A stretch of 64,000 nt of DNA from Candidatus Enterococcus stercoripullorum (GTDB lineage: Bacteria > Bacillota > Bacilli > Lactobacillales > Enterococcaceae). The notes under the pieces were generated by a model. That model was not told the origin of the DNA. It searched no databases and was given only the letters and a program-made list of their open reading frames with translations. The position numbers were made by a program, and so were the translations under genes. Positions 24,602 through 33,547 of the stretch are shown here, one piece after another; position 1 is the first letter of the stretch; each line of letters starts with the position of its first letter. Location of the stretch: NCBI GenBank assembly GCA_019120335.1, contig DWVH01000064.1, positions 1 to 64,000 on the forward strand, given 5' to 3'.

Positions 24602-25918
24602 ATGCGTAAAATTAATAATTTAATTATTGGCTTTGGTAAAGGTGGAAAAACATTAGCCAAAAAGCTAGCTAGTCATCAAGAAGAAGTTATCGTTATCGAA
24701 GCAGATGATAAAATGTATGGTGGTACTTGTATTAATGTAGGTTGTATTCCATCTAAAACTATAATTACTCAAGGTTTGAAGCAACGTGATTTTACTGTTG
24801 CTGCAGAGAAAAAACGTATCCTTGTTGATAAGTTACGTCACAAAAATTATCACATGCTAGCAGATGAAGCTACAATTGAAGTGATTCATGGGTATGCACA
24901 ATTTAAAGATAATCATACTGTACAAGTGCAATTGCCAAATGGAGATGTAGAAGAAATAAAGGCAGAGCGTATCTTTATCAATACTGGTTCAAAATCAGTG
25001 ATTCCTAAGATTGAAGGATTGAGTTTAGGAAAACGAGTAGGAACATCCAAAGAAATGATGGATCTAACTGATAAACCAGAAAGACTTGTGATTTTAGGTG
25101 CGGGCTATATTGGATTAGAATTTGCATTTATGTTTGCTTCTTTTGGTAGTCAAGTAACTGTTTTAGATAATCGTGAATTATTAGGACGTGAAGATGAAGC
25201 TTTCGTAACTTTAATTCAAGAACAGGCTGCAAAAATGGGTATTCATTTCAAATTAGATGCTCAAGTGCAAAAAATAGATGAATCCGCAGAAAATGTAACT
25301 GTAACCTTAGCTGACGAAACATTGACAGCTGATTATTTATTAGTAGCAACTGGACGTAAACCCAATACAGAAGCATTAGGATTAGAAAATACGGATATTC
25401 AAATTGATGCTAGAGGTGCTATCAAAACAGATAAATTCTTACAAACAGCCGTAGAAAATGTCTGGGCTTTAGGTGATGTTAGAGGAGACTTACAATTTAC
25501 TTATATTTCATTGGATGATTTCCGTATTGTTTATAATCAACTATTCCAAGATAAGTACCGCTCAGTCAATAATCGTCCTAATGTACCATATACTATGTTT
25601 ATCCAACCAGCTTTTTCTCATGTAGGATTACATGAAAAAGAAGCTCAAGCAAAGAAATTGAAGTATCGTAAGTTCACACATCTTAATAGTAATGTACCAA
25701 AGGCAAATATTTTAGAAAACCCAGTAGGAATGTGGCAAATTCTTGTAGATGAAGAAACAGACCAAGTACTTGGTGCGACTATTTTTGGTGAAGAATCTTA
25801 TGAAGTCATTAATTTGCTTACCTTAGCAATGAATGCCCATCTACCTTATCAAATGTTACGTGACCAAATCTATACGCACCCAACAATGAGTGAAGCCTTA
25901 AATGATGTCTTAAAATAG
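24602..25918 (+). CDS. RclA-like FAD-dependent disulfide oxidoreductase
   Basis: This 438-residue flavoprotein disulfide reductase has an FAD-binding GFGKGGKTLA at the N-terminus (GxGxxG variant), the redox pair C43-x4-C48 in GGTCINVGCIPSK, the NAD(P) motif GAGYIGLEF and a C-terminal dimerisation domain with THPTMSE. It is closest in architecture to RclA, a copper/hypochlorite-responsive reductase. An HxlR-type redox regulator is encoded convergently. Function in oxidative stress is inferred. Confidence 0.85.
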   Translation: MRKINNLIIGFGKGGKTLAKKLASHQEEVIVIEADDKMYGGTCINVGCIPSKTIITQGLKQRDFTVAAEKKRILVDKLRHKNYHMLADEATIEVIHGYAQFKDNHTVQVQLPNGDVEEIKAERIFINTGSKSVIPKIEGLSLGKRVGTSKEMMDLTDKPERLVILGAGYIGLEFAFMFASFGSQVTVLDNRELLGREDEAFVTLIQEQAAKMGIHFKLDAQVQKIDESAENVTVTLADETLTADYLLVATGRKPNTEALGLENTDIQIDARGAIKTDKFLQTAVENVWALGDVRGDLQFTYISLDDFRIVYNQLFQDKYRSVNNRPNVPYTMFIQPAFSHVGLHEKEAQAKKLKYRKFTHLNSNVPKANILENPVGMWQILVDEETDQVLGATIFGEESYEVINLLTLAMNAHLPYQMLRDQIYTHPTMSEALNDVLK

Positions 25919-25933
25919 ATTTATCTCATATTG

Positions 25934-25980
25934 AGCGAATAGCAAACTGGCAAGAAGTCATTTTGCTATTCGCTTTTTTT
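25934..25980. terminator. Terminator between oxidoreductase and hxlR genes
   Basis: AGCGAATAGCAAA (25934-25946) pairs with TTTGCTATTCGCT (25962-25974), then T. Confidence 0.8.
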
Positions 25981-26317
25981 AATGGCAAATGAGATTACGT
26001 TGTCCCCAGTTCTTCATTTGTTTGACTATTTGAAAGAGTTCACGTCCCTTAGTTGTGAGTTGATAGGTGGACTCGACGCTATTATGAATGGTTGTTTTTT
26101 CGTTTTTGACTATTTCATTGGCAATAAGTAGGTCAAGCTGCTGTTTAATCATTTTTGGTGTACTGCCATCAAGTTGACGAACTAATTCTAAAAAGCGTGT
26201 GTCTTGAATGGCTAGAGTTTCAATAATTTGTGGTACCCATTTTCTTCCTAGTAGATTTGCTAAAGCTTCAGCCGGACAAGTGTAAATCTCTTCTGATGTG
26301 AATTGAAAATCGTTCAT
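25979..26317 (-). CDS. HxlR-family transcriptional regulator
   Basis: This 112-residue winged-helix regulator has the HxlR pattern: a conserved Cys (C14) before ALANLLGRKWVPQII, then LVRQLDGSTPKMIKQQL as recognition region and a YQLTTKGREL wing. Members such as HypR and YodB sense electrophiles or disulfide stress by that Cys. Its target may be the convergent flavoprotein gene or a distant gene. AGGAG is visible upstream of the start. Confidence 0.88.
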   Translation of the reverse strand: MNDFQFTSEEIYTCPAEALANLLGRKWVPQIIETLAIQDTRFLELVRQLDGSTPKMIKQQLDLLIANEIVKNEKTTIHNSVESTYQLTTKGRELFQIVKQMKNWGQRNLICH

Positions 26318-26430
26318 TAGTTTCTCCTCTTGCTAACTATTTTCTTCATTATACAAAAATTATACAAAAGGTACTAAATGAAAGCTAGTTATTCGGAATG
26401 AAATATTTATGCAAAAAACATGGATTTCTA

Positions 26431-26459
26431 TTGAAAAAACTCACGTATATGTGTATAAT
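26431..26459 (+). promoter_or_regulatory. Promoter of the ornithine carbamoyltransferase gene
   Basis: TTGAAA (26431-26436), 17 bases, perfect TATAAT (26454-26459). Flanking AT-rich sequences such as TGAAATATTTATGCA resemble arginine-repressor boxes but not closely enough to call. Confidence 0.7.
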
Positions 26460-26489
26460 AATTCATAAATATTAAAAGGTTACGGTTAG

Positions 26490-27506
26490 ATGAATTCAGT
26501 ATTTCAAGGAAAAAGTTTTTTAGCGGAAAAGGATTTTACCAAGCAGGAATTAATGTATTTGATTGATTTTGCGATACATTTAAAAGCGTTAAAACAAAAA
26601 AATATCCCACATACTTATTTAGCAGGAAAAAATATCGCTTTATTATTTGAAAAAACTTCGACGCGTACTAGAAGTGCTTTTACGGTTGCGGCGAATGATT
26701 TGGGAGCACATCCTGAATTTTTAGGTTCCAATGATATTCAACTAGGCAAAAAAGAGTCGGTGATTGATACAGCGAAGGTACTCGGTAGTATGTTTGACGG
26801 GATTGAATTTCGTGGCTTTGCACAAGAAACGGTTGAAACTTTAGCGCAATATGCAGGGGTGCCTGTTTGGAATGGGTTAACCGATTTATGGCATCCGACG
26901 CAGATGATTGCTGATTTTATGACTATCAAGGAACATTTTGGACACTTAGAAGGCTTGAAATTGGTTTATTGTGGGGATGGACGCAATAATGTGGCGAATT
27001 CGTTATTAGTGACGAGTGCTATGTTAGGGGTAAATGTGGCAATTGTTAGTCCGAAAAATTTACTTCCAAGTCAAGCAATTGTGGATATAGCCCAGCAGTT
27101 TGCCCTTGAGTCGGGGAGTCAGCTAGAATTGACCGATGAAATTGCCCTAGGTGTCAAAGGCGCTGATATATTATATACTGATGTCTGGGTTTCAATGGGT
27201 GAAGAGGCGCAAATAGCTACTCGAATCAAAGAATTATTGCCTTATCAAATCAATGCCGAATTAGTTGAATTGACGGACAATAAAGATGATTTGATTTTTT
27301 TACATTGTTTACCGGCCTTTCATGATTTACAGACCAAAACCGCCCAAGAAGTTTTTGCGCAATTTGGCATGAAGGAAATGGAAGTGACGGATGAAGTTTT
27401 CCAAGCATCCTATGCCAAACAGTTTCTGCAAGCTGAAAATCGAATGCACGCGATCAAAGCAATCATGGCTGCGACTTTAGGCAATTTGTTTATTCCAAAA
27501 GTTTGA
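26490..27506 (+). CDS. Ornithine carbamoyltransferase
   Basis: This 338-residue carbamoyltransferase has the carbamoyl-phosphate motif STRTRS (about 57-62), HPTQ (in [11 protein letters not shown]), DVWVSMGE and the catalytic HCLPAFHD. These residues identify ornithine rather than aspartate or putrescine as second substrate. It may make citrulline or, in the arginine deiminase direction, carbamoyl phosphate and ornithine. No arcA or arcC lies next to it; a carbamate kinase is 27 kb away in the window. The start is ATG 26490 after AAAGG. Confidence 0.88.
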   Translation: MNSVFQGKSFLAEKDFTKQELMYLIDFAIHLKALKQKNIPHTYLAGKNIALLFEKTSTRTRSAFTVAANDLGAHPEFLGSNDIQLGKKESVIDTAKVLGSMFDGIEFRGFAQETVETLAQYAGVPVWNGLTDLWHPTQMIADFMTIKEHFGHLEGLKLVYCGDGRNNVANSLLVTSAMLGVNVAIVSPKNLLPSQAIVDIAQQFALESGSQLELTDEIALGVKGADILYTDVWVSMGEEAQIATRIKELLPYQINAELVELTDNKDDLIFLHCLPAFHDLQTKTAQEVFAQFGMKEMEVTDEVFQASYAKQFLQAENRMHAIKAIMAATLGNLFIPKV

Positions 27507-27529
27507 TGCTCGTATATTTTTTTACATGA

Positions 27530-27570
27530 CTTTCAAACGAAGAAAACAATCGTTTGAAAGTTTATTTTTT
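27530..27570 (+). terminator. Terminator of the ornithine carbamoyltransferase gene
   Basis: CTTTCAAACGA (27530-27540) pairs with TCGTTTGAAAG (27550-27560), then TTTATTTTTT. Confidence 0.8.
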
Positions 27571-27814
27571 GTTATCGTTTTTATAAAGATATGTACTAAA
27601 ATTCCTTTACATAGTCTATAATTATGCTTGTTTTTCATAGTATAGGACTAAAGTCGCATAGTCAGATTATTGAAATAGTGTTATACTATTTAAGGTTAGT
27701 AGAAAAGTTTAATTTTATTTTAAGAAAGAGTGAAAAAGTTAAATTCACTTAACAATTGATTGCTCATTACTTAATGGGCAACTATAATTACCCATGATGA
27801 AGGAGGCAGTTAAC
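27571..27814 (+). promoter_or_regulatory. AT-rich upstream region and promoter of dltXABCD
   Basis: This gap before dltX holds no gene. The promoter is TTGCTC (27760-27765), 17 bases, TATAAT (27783-27788). An inverted pair ATGGG/CCCAT (27774-27794) spans the -10 box and could be an operator. A second possible -10 (TATACT near 27682) lies upstream. AAGGAGG precedes dltX. Confidence 0.6.
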
Positions 27815-27964
27815 ATGAACTTTTTAAAATCACGACCTCGACTAAGTTATTGGTTATTATTTACAGCTAAAACCCTCTTTTATTTCGGCATATTGCTTGC
27901 ATTGATTTATTTGTATCATTACAAGAATATCCAAGGTGGTAGTTTTATTTATAACGAGTTTTAG
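27815..27964 (+). CDS. dltX: D-alanylation protein DltX
   Basis: This 49-residue single-span protein has one helix (about residues 10-35) and the DltX C-terminal signature GGSFIYNEF. DltX links the membrane acyltransferase DltB with DltD and delivers D-alanine to lipoteichoic acid through its C-terminal Tyr. The ATG at 27815 follows AAGGAGG. It is the first gene of the dlt operon. Confidence 0.93.
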   Translation: MNFLKSRPRLSYWLLFTAKTLFYFGILLALIYLYHYKNIQGGSFIYNEF

Positions 27965-27975
27965 GGGGATGAAGG

Positions 27976-29472
27976 ATGGTTTCTATCATTGAAAGAATTG
28001 ATCAGTGGGCAGGAGATAGACTTGTCTATAGTGACGATCAGTACCAATATACGTATCAAGATTTAAAAGAAAAATCTGATCATATTGCTTATTATTTAGC
28101 AAAACATTTTCCAAATCGTGCACCTGTTGTGGTTTACGGTGGTTTACAATTTGAAATGCTGGCCTTTTTCTTAGGCGCAGTTAAATCAGGTCATGCTTAT
28201 ATTCCAATTGAAAGTCATACGCCGAGTGAACGTATTCGCTTAATTTTACAAACGGCCCAACCGGCTTGTATTTTAGCAGTGGATGATTTTGATTCAAGTA
28301 TTGCGCCAAATATGCAAGTACTAAGTTTTAATGAAGTACTTCAGCAACCAATCGATAAGTCATTGGTGTTAGAACCAGTAACCAAAGATGAAAACTTCTA
28401 TATTATTTTTACTTCGGGAACAACAGGTGTGCCAAAGGGTGTACAGATTTCTCATGATAATTTAGTGAGTTTTGTCGATTGGGAGTTAAAGGATTTCCAA
28501 TTACCAAACAAGCCAAAATTCTTATCCCAAGCACCTTATTCTTTTGATTTGTCGGTGATGAGTATTTATCCAGCTTTATGTGCCGGTGGTTCATTGATGC
28601 CGCTAGCCAAAGAAATAGTAGATGACTTTAAAGCATTATTTGCTCATTTACCAAAATTAGGCATCAATGTCTGGGTATCAACGCCATCTTTTGTGGATAT
28701 TTGTTTAATGGCTCCTGAATTTGATGGTCAGCATTTACAAGAATTAACCCATTTCCTATTCTGTGGGGAAGAGTTAACCAAGCAAACCGCCCAAAAATTA
28801 TTGGATCGTTTTCCGAATGCTAAAGTTTTTAATACTTATGGACCAACGGAAGCGACAGTCGCTATTTCCCAAATTCAAATTACGCAAGACATTATTGATA
28901 ATAGTGCTCGTTTGCCTATTGGATATGTCAAAGAAGATTGCCAGGTAGTGATTTTAGATGAAGGCAAAGAGCAAGCAATAAATGAAGTTGGCGAAATTGT
29001 CATTGTAGGACCAAGTGTTTCGAAAGGATATATGAATAATCCTGAAAAGACCAAAGAAGCCTTTATTACGTATCAAGGACAGCCTGCTTATAAGACCGGA
29101 GATGCGGGTAGTTTAGATGAAAATGGCTTACTTCATTATAATGGCCGAATTGATTTCCAAGTGAAGTTACATGGTTTTAGAATGGAACTAGAAGACATTG
29201 ATCATCACTTAATGAAAGTTTCCTATGTGGATAAAGCAACGGTAGTCCCAAAATATAAAGATCATAAAGTACAACAGTTAGTCGCTTTTGTGGTGGCGAA
29301 AGAAAATGATTTTGCCAAAGAATTTGAACTTACAAAGGCAATCAAAGCTGAGTTAGCCCAAACCGTTATGGATTATATGATTCCGCAGCGTTTTGTCTAT
29401 GTGAAAGAATTGCCACGAACCGCCAATGGCAAGATTGATCGCAAAGGTTTAATGAATGAGGTGAATACATAA
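27976..29472 (+). CDS. dltA: D-alanine--poly(phosphoribitol) ligase DltA
   Basis: This 498-residue adenylating enzyme has the P-loop TSGTTGVPKG (about 146-155), NTYGPTEATV, YKTGDAG and the C-terminal catalytic Lys in GKIDRKG. It activates D-alanine and loads it onto DltC in the cytoplasm. The ribosome binding site is GGGGGATG, 11 bases after dltX. Confidence 0.96.
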   Translation: MVSIIERIDQWAGDRLVYSDDQYQYTYQDLKEKSDHIAYYLAKHFPNRAPVVVYGGLQFEMLAFFLGAVKSGHAYIPIESHTPSERIRLILQTAQPACILAVDDFDSSIAPNMQVLSFNEVLQQPIDKSLVLEPVTKDENFYIIFTSGTTGVPKGVQISHDNLVSFVDWELKDFQLPNKPKFLSQAPYSFDLSVMSIYPALCAGGSLMPLAKEIVDDFKALFAHLPKLGINVWVSTPSFVDICLMAPEFDGQHLQELTHFLFCGEELTKQTAQKLLDRFPNAKVFNTYGPTEATVAISQIQITQDIIDNSARLPIGYVKEDCQVVILDEGKEQAINEVGEIVIVGPSVSKGYMNNPEKTKEAFITYQGQPAYKTGDAGSLDENGLLHYNGRIDFQVKLHGFRMELEDIDHHLMKVSYVDKATVVPKYKDHKVQQLVAFVVAKENDFAKEFELTKAIKAELAQTVMDYMIPQRFVYVKELPRTANGKIDRKGLMNEVNT

Positions 29473-29473
29473 G

Positions 29474-30679
29474 ATGAATTTTCCTCACATGATTCCTTAT
29501 GCCAATCCGACTTATTTCGGTTATGTCTTTTTACTGATTTTACCGATTGTCTTTGGTCTATTAAAATATCAACGCCGCTTTTTAACTTATGAAGCACTGA
29601 TTACCTTATTTTTCTTATTTGTAAGCTTTGGTGGGAGTGATTATAAGCAAGGTTTGGCATTGATTGGCTATGTTGTATTCCAAACGATTTTGGTCTGGGG
29701 CTATTTTAAAATACGGCAAAAAAATAATTCGACGCCAGTATTTTACTTGGCGGTCATTTTAGCAATTTTGCCGCTGACATTAAGCAAACTAACCCCGTTT
29801 TTTGAACAGGGGAAGGCTTCAATGTTTGGCTTTTTAGGGATTAGTTATCTTACCTTTAAGTCGGTACAAATGGTCATGGAAATTCGTGATGGGATGATTA
29901 AGGAATATCATCCAGTAAGCTATATTCGCTTTTTACTATTCTTCCCGACGATTTCTTCGGGACCTATTGATCGTTATCGCCGCTTTGAAAAAGATGTAAA
30001 GGCTAGTCTAAGTGCTGAACAATACTTAGAAATGATTGCCCAAGGTGTTACGCGAATCTTTTTAGGCTTTTTGTATAAATTTATTATTGGCTATTATTTA
30101 GGAAGTTTATTATTACCATTAGTAGAGCGTTTAGCCTTAAGCTATCACGGTATTTCGCTACCATTAGTTGGTGTGATGTACGTATATAGCTTATATCTTT
30201 TCTTTGACTTTGCCGGGTATAGTTTATTTGCAGTAGGGGTAAGTAATTTGATGGGCTATGACACACCGATGAACTTTAATAAGCCATTTTTATCTTGGAA
30301 TATTAAAGAGTTCTGGAATCGTTGGCATATGAGCTTATCTTTCTGGTTTAGAGATTATGTTTATATGCGCTTGATGTTTACCTTAGTGAAGAAAAAAGTC
30401 TTTAAGAGTCGCATAGTTGCTAGTAATGTTGGGTACTTTGCGTTATTCTTATTGATGGGGATTTGGCATGGCTTAACTTGGTATTATATTGTCTATGGTT
30501 TATATCATGCGACTTTAATTTGCTTAACTGATGCCTATCTACGCTTTAAGAAAAAACATAAAGATAAATTGCCATCTAATAAATTTACGCATGCTTTAGC
30601 GGTTGTCGCAACTTTCCATGCAGTGGCATTTAGCTTTTTGATTTTCTCAGGATTTTTAGATCAACTATTTTTTAAATAA
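29474..30679 (+). CDS. dltB: D-alanyl transfer protein DltB (MBOAT)
   Basis: This 401-residue MBOAT acyltransferase has about ten helices, a conserved region KEFWNRWHMSLSFWFRDYVY and the catalytic His in LMGIWHGLTWYYI. It transfers D-alanine from DltC across the membrane to lipoteichoic acid with DltX and DltD. The start codon lies one base after the dltA stop, indicating tight coupling. Confidence 0.95.
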   Translation: MNFPHMIPYANPTYFGYVFLLILPIVFGLLKYQRRFLTYEALITLFFLFVSFGGSDYKQGLALIGYVVFQTILVWGYFKIRQKNNSTPVFYLAVILAILPLTLSKLTPFFEQGKASMFGFLGISYLTFKSVQMVMEIRDGMIKEYHPVSYIRFLLFFPTISSGPIDRYRRFEKDVKASLSAEQYLEMIAQGVTRIFLGFLYKFIIGYYLGSLLLPLVERLALSYHGISLPLVGVMYVYSLYLFFDFAGYSLFAVGVSNLMGYDTPMNFNKPFLSWNIKEFWNRWHMSLSFWFRDYVYMRLMFTLVKKKVFKSRIVASNVGYFALFLLMGIWHGLTWYYIVYGLYHATLICLTDAYLRFKKKHKDKLPSNKFTHALAVVATFHAVAFSFLIFSGFLDQLFFK

Positions 30680-30701
30680 TAAATGAATGGAGTTTTTGAA
30701 A

Positions 30702-30935
30702 ATGCAAGAAACAGTCTTATCAATTTTAGAAGATTTAACAGGAACAAGTGAAGTACGTGAAAATTTAGATGTGGAATTATTTGATGAAGGATTATTAGAT
30801 TCTATGGGCACTGTTCAATTATTGGTTGAATTAGATGGACAATTAGGTGTGAATATTCCTGTTTCTGAATTCGAACGTGACGAATGGAGTACCCCAAATA
30901 AAATTATTGCTAAAGTAGCAGAATTACAAGGTTAA
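30702..30935 (+). CDS. dltC: D-alanyl carrier protein DltC
   Basis: This 77-residue acyl carrier protein has the phosphopantetheine site Ser34 in [10 protein letters not shown]. It accepts D-alanine from DltA and hands it to DltB. The ATG at 30702 is preceded by TGGAG at a spacing of nine; an in-frame upstream start at 30687 has none. Confidence 0.95.
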   Translation: MQETVLSILEDLTGTSEVRENLDVELFDEGLLDSMGTVQLLVELDGQLGVNIPVSEFERDEWSTPNKIIAKVAELQG

Positions 30936-30939
30936 GTTG

Positions 30940-32217
30940 ATGATAAAGAAAAGTTGGCATTTATTTGGCCCTTTTCTTGCAGCATTTGTACTTTTAGGGG
31001 CGCTTCTCATCAGTCCTTTGGCACCTAAATTGATTAACCGTACCCAGATTTTTCAAGCTTCTACTTCGATGTCAGCTGATGTAATCAAGGGCAATGCGGT
31101 GAAGAATCAAGCCTTTACTGACAAGGAGTATGTCCCTTTTTTTGGTTCATCTGAATTAAGCCGTATCAGCGCCTTCCATCCGTCTACTTTAGCGATGAAG
31201 TACAAACGGCCTTATGTTCCTTTTCTTTTGGGGGCACCGGGAACACAGTCGATGACCCATTATTTAATGTTGCAATCTATGGGCAAAGAATTAACCGGTA
31301 AAAAGATTGTTTTTGTGATTTCTCCGCAATGGTTTGTGCCAGAAGGAGTGACGAGCATGTATTTTGACCGCTATTTTTCTAAGCAGCAAGCGTATCACTG
31401 GTTGTTCAATTTACAAAAGATTGAGGAAGCAGATCGCTATTTTGCCCAACGTTTATTAAAATATGATGTGGTGCGTAAAGATGTCATGCTAACGGGGATA
31501 CTTAATCGCGTGAGTCAAAATCAATTACCAACGCCGCTACAATATGGCTTTTTAAAGTTGGCTAATCGTTTTTATGAAAATGAAGATGCGATGTTTGCTG
31601 GTTTAGATATTAAAGGCAAAGAGCAAAAAGTAGCTAAAGCGATGAAGATTTTGCCGAATAAGTATAATTATCAGCAACTTGATAAATTAGCCTATCAACA
31701 AGGGGAAAAACGCGTGGGTAAAACACCTTTTATGATTGATCGTCGTTTCTTTAATCGCAAAGTGAAACCTGATTTAGTCAATCTAAGAGGTGCGCAACAA
31801 ACTTTTGACTATCGTTATTCACCAGAGTATTCTGATTTTGAATTAGTATTACATGCCATGGCTAAATATCAAATTGAGCCACTCTTTATCATTCCACCGG
31901 TAAATAAGCAATGGAGTGATTATACCGGTCTGTCGCAAAAAATGTTAAAAGAATGCGCGGAAAAAATTATTTATCAGTTGAAGTCACAGGGTTTTGAAAA
32001 TGTAGTCGACTTTACTAATCAAGCAGCGACTCCTTACTTTTTACAAGATACCATTCATTTAGGTTGGCGTGGTTGGTTAGCCAGTGATCAATACATTCAA
32101 CCATTTTTAATGAGCAAGAAACAACCTGTAAAATATCATCTGGATAATCGTTTCTTTACCAAAGAATGGCAACAAGCGAAAGTAAACGAAATGGTCTTGC
32201 CAAATCCAAATGAGTAA
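30940..32217 (+). CDS. dltD: D-alanyl transfer protein DltD
   Basis: This 425-residue protein has an N-terminal membrane anchor (about 8-30) and an extracytoplasmic SGNH-like domain with the nucleophile region FFGSSELSR and a late DTIHLGWRGW (Asp/His). It completes D-alanylation of teichoic acids outside the membrane. The ATG at 30940 follows the dltC stop by four bases. Confidence 0.94.
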   Translation: MIKKSWHLFGPFLAAFVLLGALLISPLAPKLINRTQIFQASTSMSADVIKGNAVKNQAFTDKEYVPFFGSSELSRISAFHPSTLAMKYKRPYVPFLLGAPGTQSMTHYLMLQSMGKELTGKKIVFVISPQWFVPEGVTSMYFDRYFSKQQAYHWLFNLQKIEEADRYFAQRLLKYDVVRKDVMLTGILNRVSQNQLPTPLQYGFLKLANRFYENEDAMFAGLDIKGKEQKVAKAMKILPNKYNYQQLDKLAYQQGEKRVGKTPFMIDRRFFNRKVKPDLVNLRGAQQTFDYRYSPEYSDFELVLHAMAKYQIEPLFIIPPVNKQWSDYTGLSQKMLKECAEKIIYQLKSQGFENVVDFTNQAATPYFLQDTIHLGWRGWLASDQYIQPFLMSKKQPVKYHLDNRFFTKEWQQAKVNEMVLPNPNE

Positions 32218-32227
32218 AATTTAAAAA

Positions 32228-32267
32228 TAGCTTCCTAGTCTTGTGTATCGATTAGGAAGCCATTTTT
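32228..32267 (+). terminator. Terminator of the dlt operon
   Basis: TAGCTTCCTAGTC (32228-32240) pairs with GATTAGGAAGCCA (32250-32262), then T. Confidence 0.8.
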
Positions 32268-32278
32268 AGGTAAAGTTC

Positions 32279-32307
32279 TTGCGGTGTTCAGTAAACTGGT
32301 GTATAAT
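32279..32307 (+). promoter_or_regulatory. Promoter and operator of msmR
   Basis: TTGCGG (32279-32284), 17 bases, TATAAT (32302-32307). The spacer contains TGTTCAGTAAAC (32285-32296), near-identical to a sequence in the msmE promoter spacer. It therefore probably binds MsmR for autoregulation. Confidence 0.65.
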
Positions 32308-32342
32308 GTTTACCAAAGACAACAGAATTGGGGAGTATGTTT

Positions 32343-33383
32343 ATGGTAGGGATTAGAACAGTTGCAAAACGGGCAAAGGTATCACCCGCTACTGTTTCTC
32401 GTTTCTTGAATAATGATCCGTCATTAAGAGTAACCGAGGAAACTAAAGAAAGAATTTTGGAAGCGGTACAATTTTATCATTATGAAAAGAAAGAGCGTAA
32501 AGGGCAAAAAGGACCACTCATTGAATTAGGGGTTTTAACAACCGCCTCAGAAATTCATGAGTTGGAAGATCCGTATTTTCGCTCGATTCGAATTGGTATT
32601 TTGACAGAATCATCGAATAGTAATGTCGAAGTCAAAAAAATATTGTATCGTCAGCAAGATAAGGAATTTAGACTTGATGAATTAAAGGACTGTGGCGCGA
32701 TATTGGTGATTGGCCGGTTTTGTAATCAGGTGATTGAACAACTTTATCAAATGAATCCGCATATTGTTGTATTGGATGTACCTAGTTCAGAAATTCATTA
32801 TGAAGTGGATTCGGTGTTTACCAATCTTGCTAAAGCGATGGTGCAGCAACTAAATCGACTATATGAAAAAGGCCATCGAAACATCAGTTATATTGGTGGC
32901 AAGAACCAAGTAATGACAATCGAAGGGACGACGAATGTCAATGGCTTAGAGGCACGTAATATTGCTTATGAAAAATGGATGAAAGAAAGTGCTTTGGCTG
33001 ATTTTGAACACAGTTATCTTGGAGATTGGAGTTATGAAGATGGCTATCGTTTAACAATGGAACTTTTGGAGAAACAAAAAGATTGTTTACCAACGGCAAT
33101 TGTTGCAGGTAGTGATCCGATGGCTGTGGGAATTTATCGTGCTTTACAAAAGAGAGGATTGAAGATACCAGAGGATATATCTGTTGTCAGTTTTGATGAT
33201 TTAGAAGTTACTGAATTTTTAACGCCAAATTTAAGTAGTGTGTATATTGCAGCCGAAGAAATTGGTAAAATTGCGGTCCGTTTAGCACGTCAACGATTGC
33301 TAAAAGAAAGAAAAGTTCCAGTAAACGTTGAAGTAGGGTATCAAGTAAAGGTCCGAGAAAGCGAAAAAAATCTGATTTATTGA
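32343..33383 (+). CDS. msmR: LacI/GalR-family regulator of the msm operon
   Basis: This 346-residue regulator has a LacI helix-turn-helix at the N-terminus (RTVAKRAKVSPATVSRFLNND) and a periplasmic-binding-like sensor domain. GGGGAG precedes ATG 32343. It sits directly upstream of sugar ABC and alpha-galactosidase genes, and palindromic TGTTYAGTRAAC sites in its own and the msmE promoter support a local role. The inducer is probably a galactoside such as raffinose or melibiose. S. mutans MsmR is AraC-type, so this is a functional rather than an orthologous name. Confidence 0.7.
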   Translation: MVGIRTVAKRAKVSPATVSRFLNNDPSLRVTEETKERILEAVQFYHYEKKERKGQKGPLIELGVLTTASEIHELEDPYFRSIRIGILTESSNSNVEVKKILYRQQDKEFRLDELKDCGAILVIGRFCNQVIEQLYQMNPHIVVLDVPSSEIHYEVDSVFTNLAKAMVQQLNRLYEKGHRNISYIGGKNQVMTIEGTTNVNGLEARNIAYEKWMKESALADFEHSYLGDWSYEDGYRLTMELLEKQKDCLPTAIVAGSDPMAVGIYRALQKRGLKIPEDISVVSFDDLEVTEFLTPNLSSVYIAAEEIGKIAVRLARQRLLKERKVPVNVEVGYQVKVRESEKNLIY

Positions 33384-33434
33384 TGATTAGGACATCTAGT
33401 GTAATGACTAGGTGTCTTTTTTTATCATCAAATA

Positions 33435-33446
33435 CGTTTAGTAAAA
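33435..33446 (+). promoter_or_regulatory. Upstream half-operator before msmE
   Basis: CGTTTAGTAAAA shares GTTTAGTAAA with the two main operators and lies 47 bases upstream of the promoter operator. It may permit looping or cooperative binding. Confidence 0.35.
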
Positions 33447-33473
33447 AATACTTTTATTTTTACTGATAAAATA

Positions 33474-33502
33474 TTGACAAATGTTTAGTGAACGTTTATT
33501 AT
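33474..33502 (+). promoter_or_regulatory. Promoter and operator of the msmEFG-aga-gtfA operon
   Basis: TTGACA (33474-33479), 17 bases, TATTAT (33497-33502). The spacer holds TGTTTAGTGAAC (33482-33493), matching the site in the msmR promoter; a bound repressor would cover both promoter elements. Confidence 0.7.
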
Positions 33503-33547
33503 ATGGTTGTAACAAAGAAAACGCATCCATTGTAGGAGGGAAAAAGC

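Noticed and set aside
26400-26489. Arginine-repressor box before the ornithine carbamoyltransferase gene
   Set aside because: TGAAATATTTATGCA and AATTCATAAATATT are AT-rich and only roughly match the box; the spacing is one base off.
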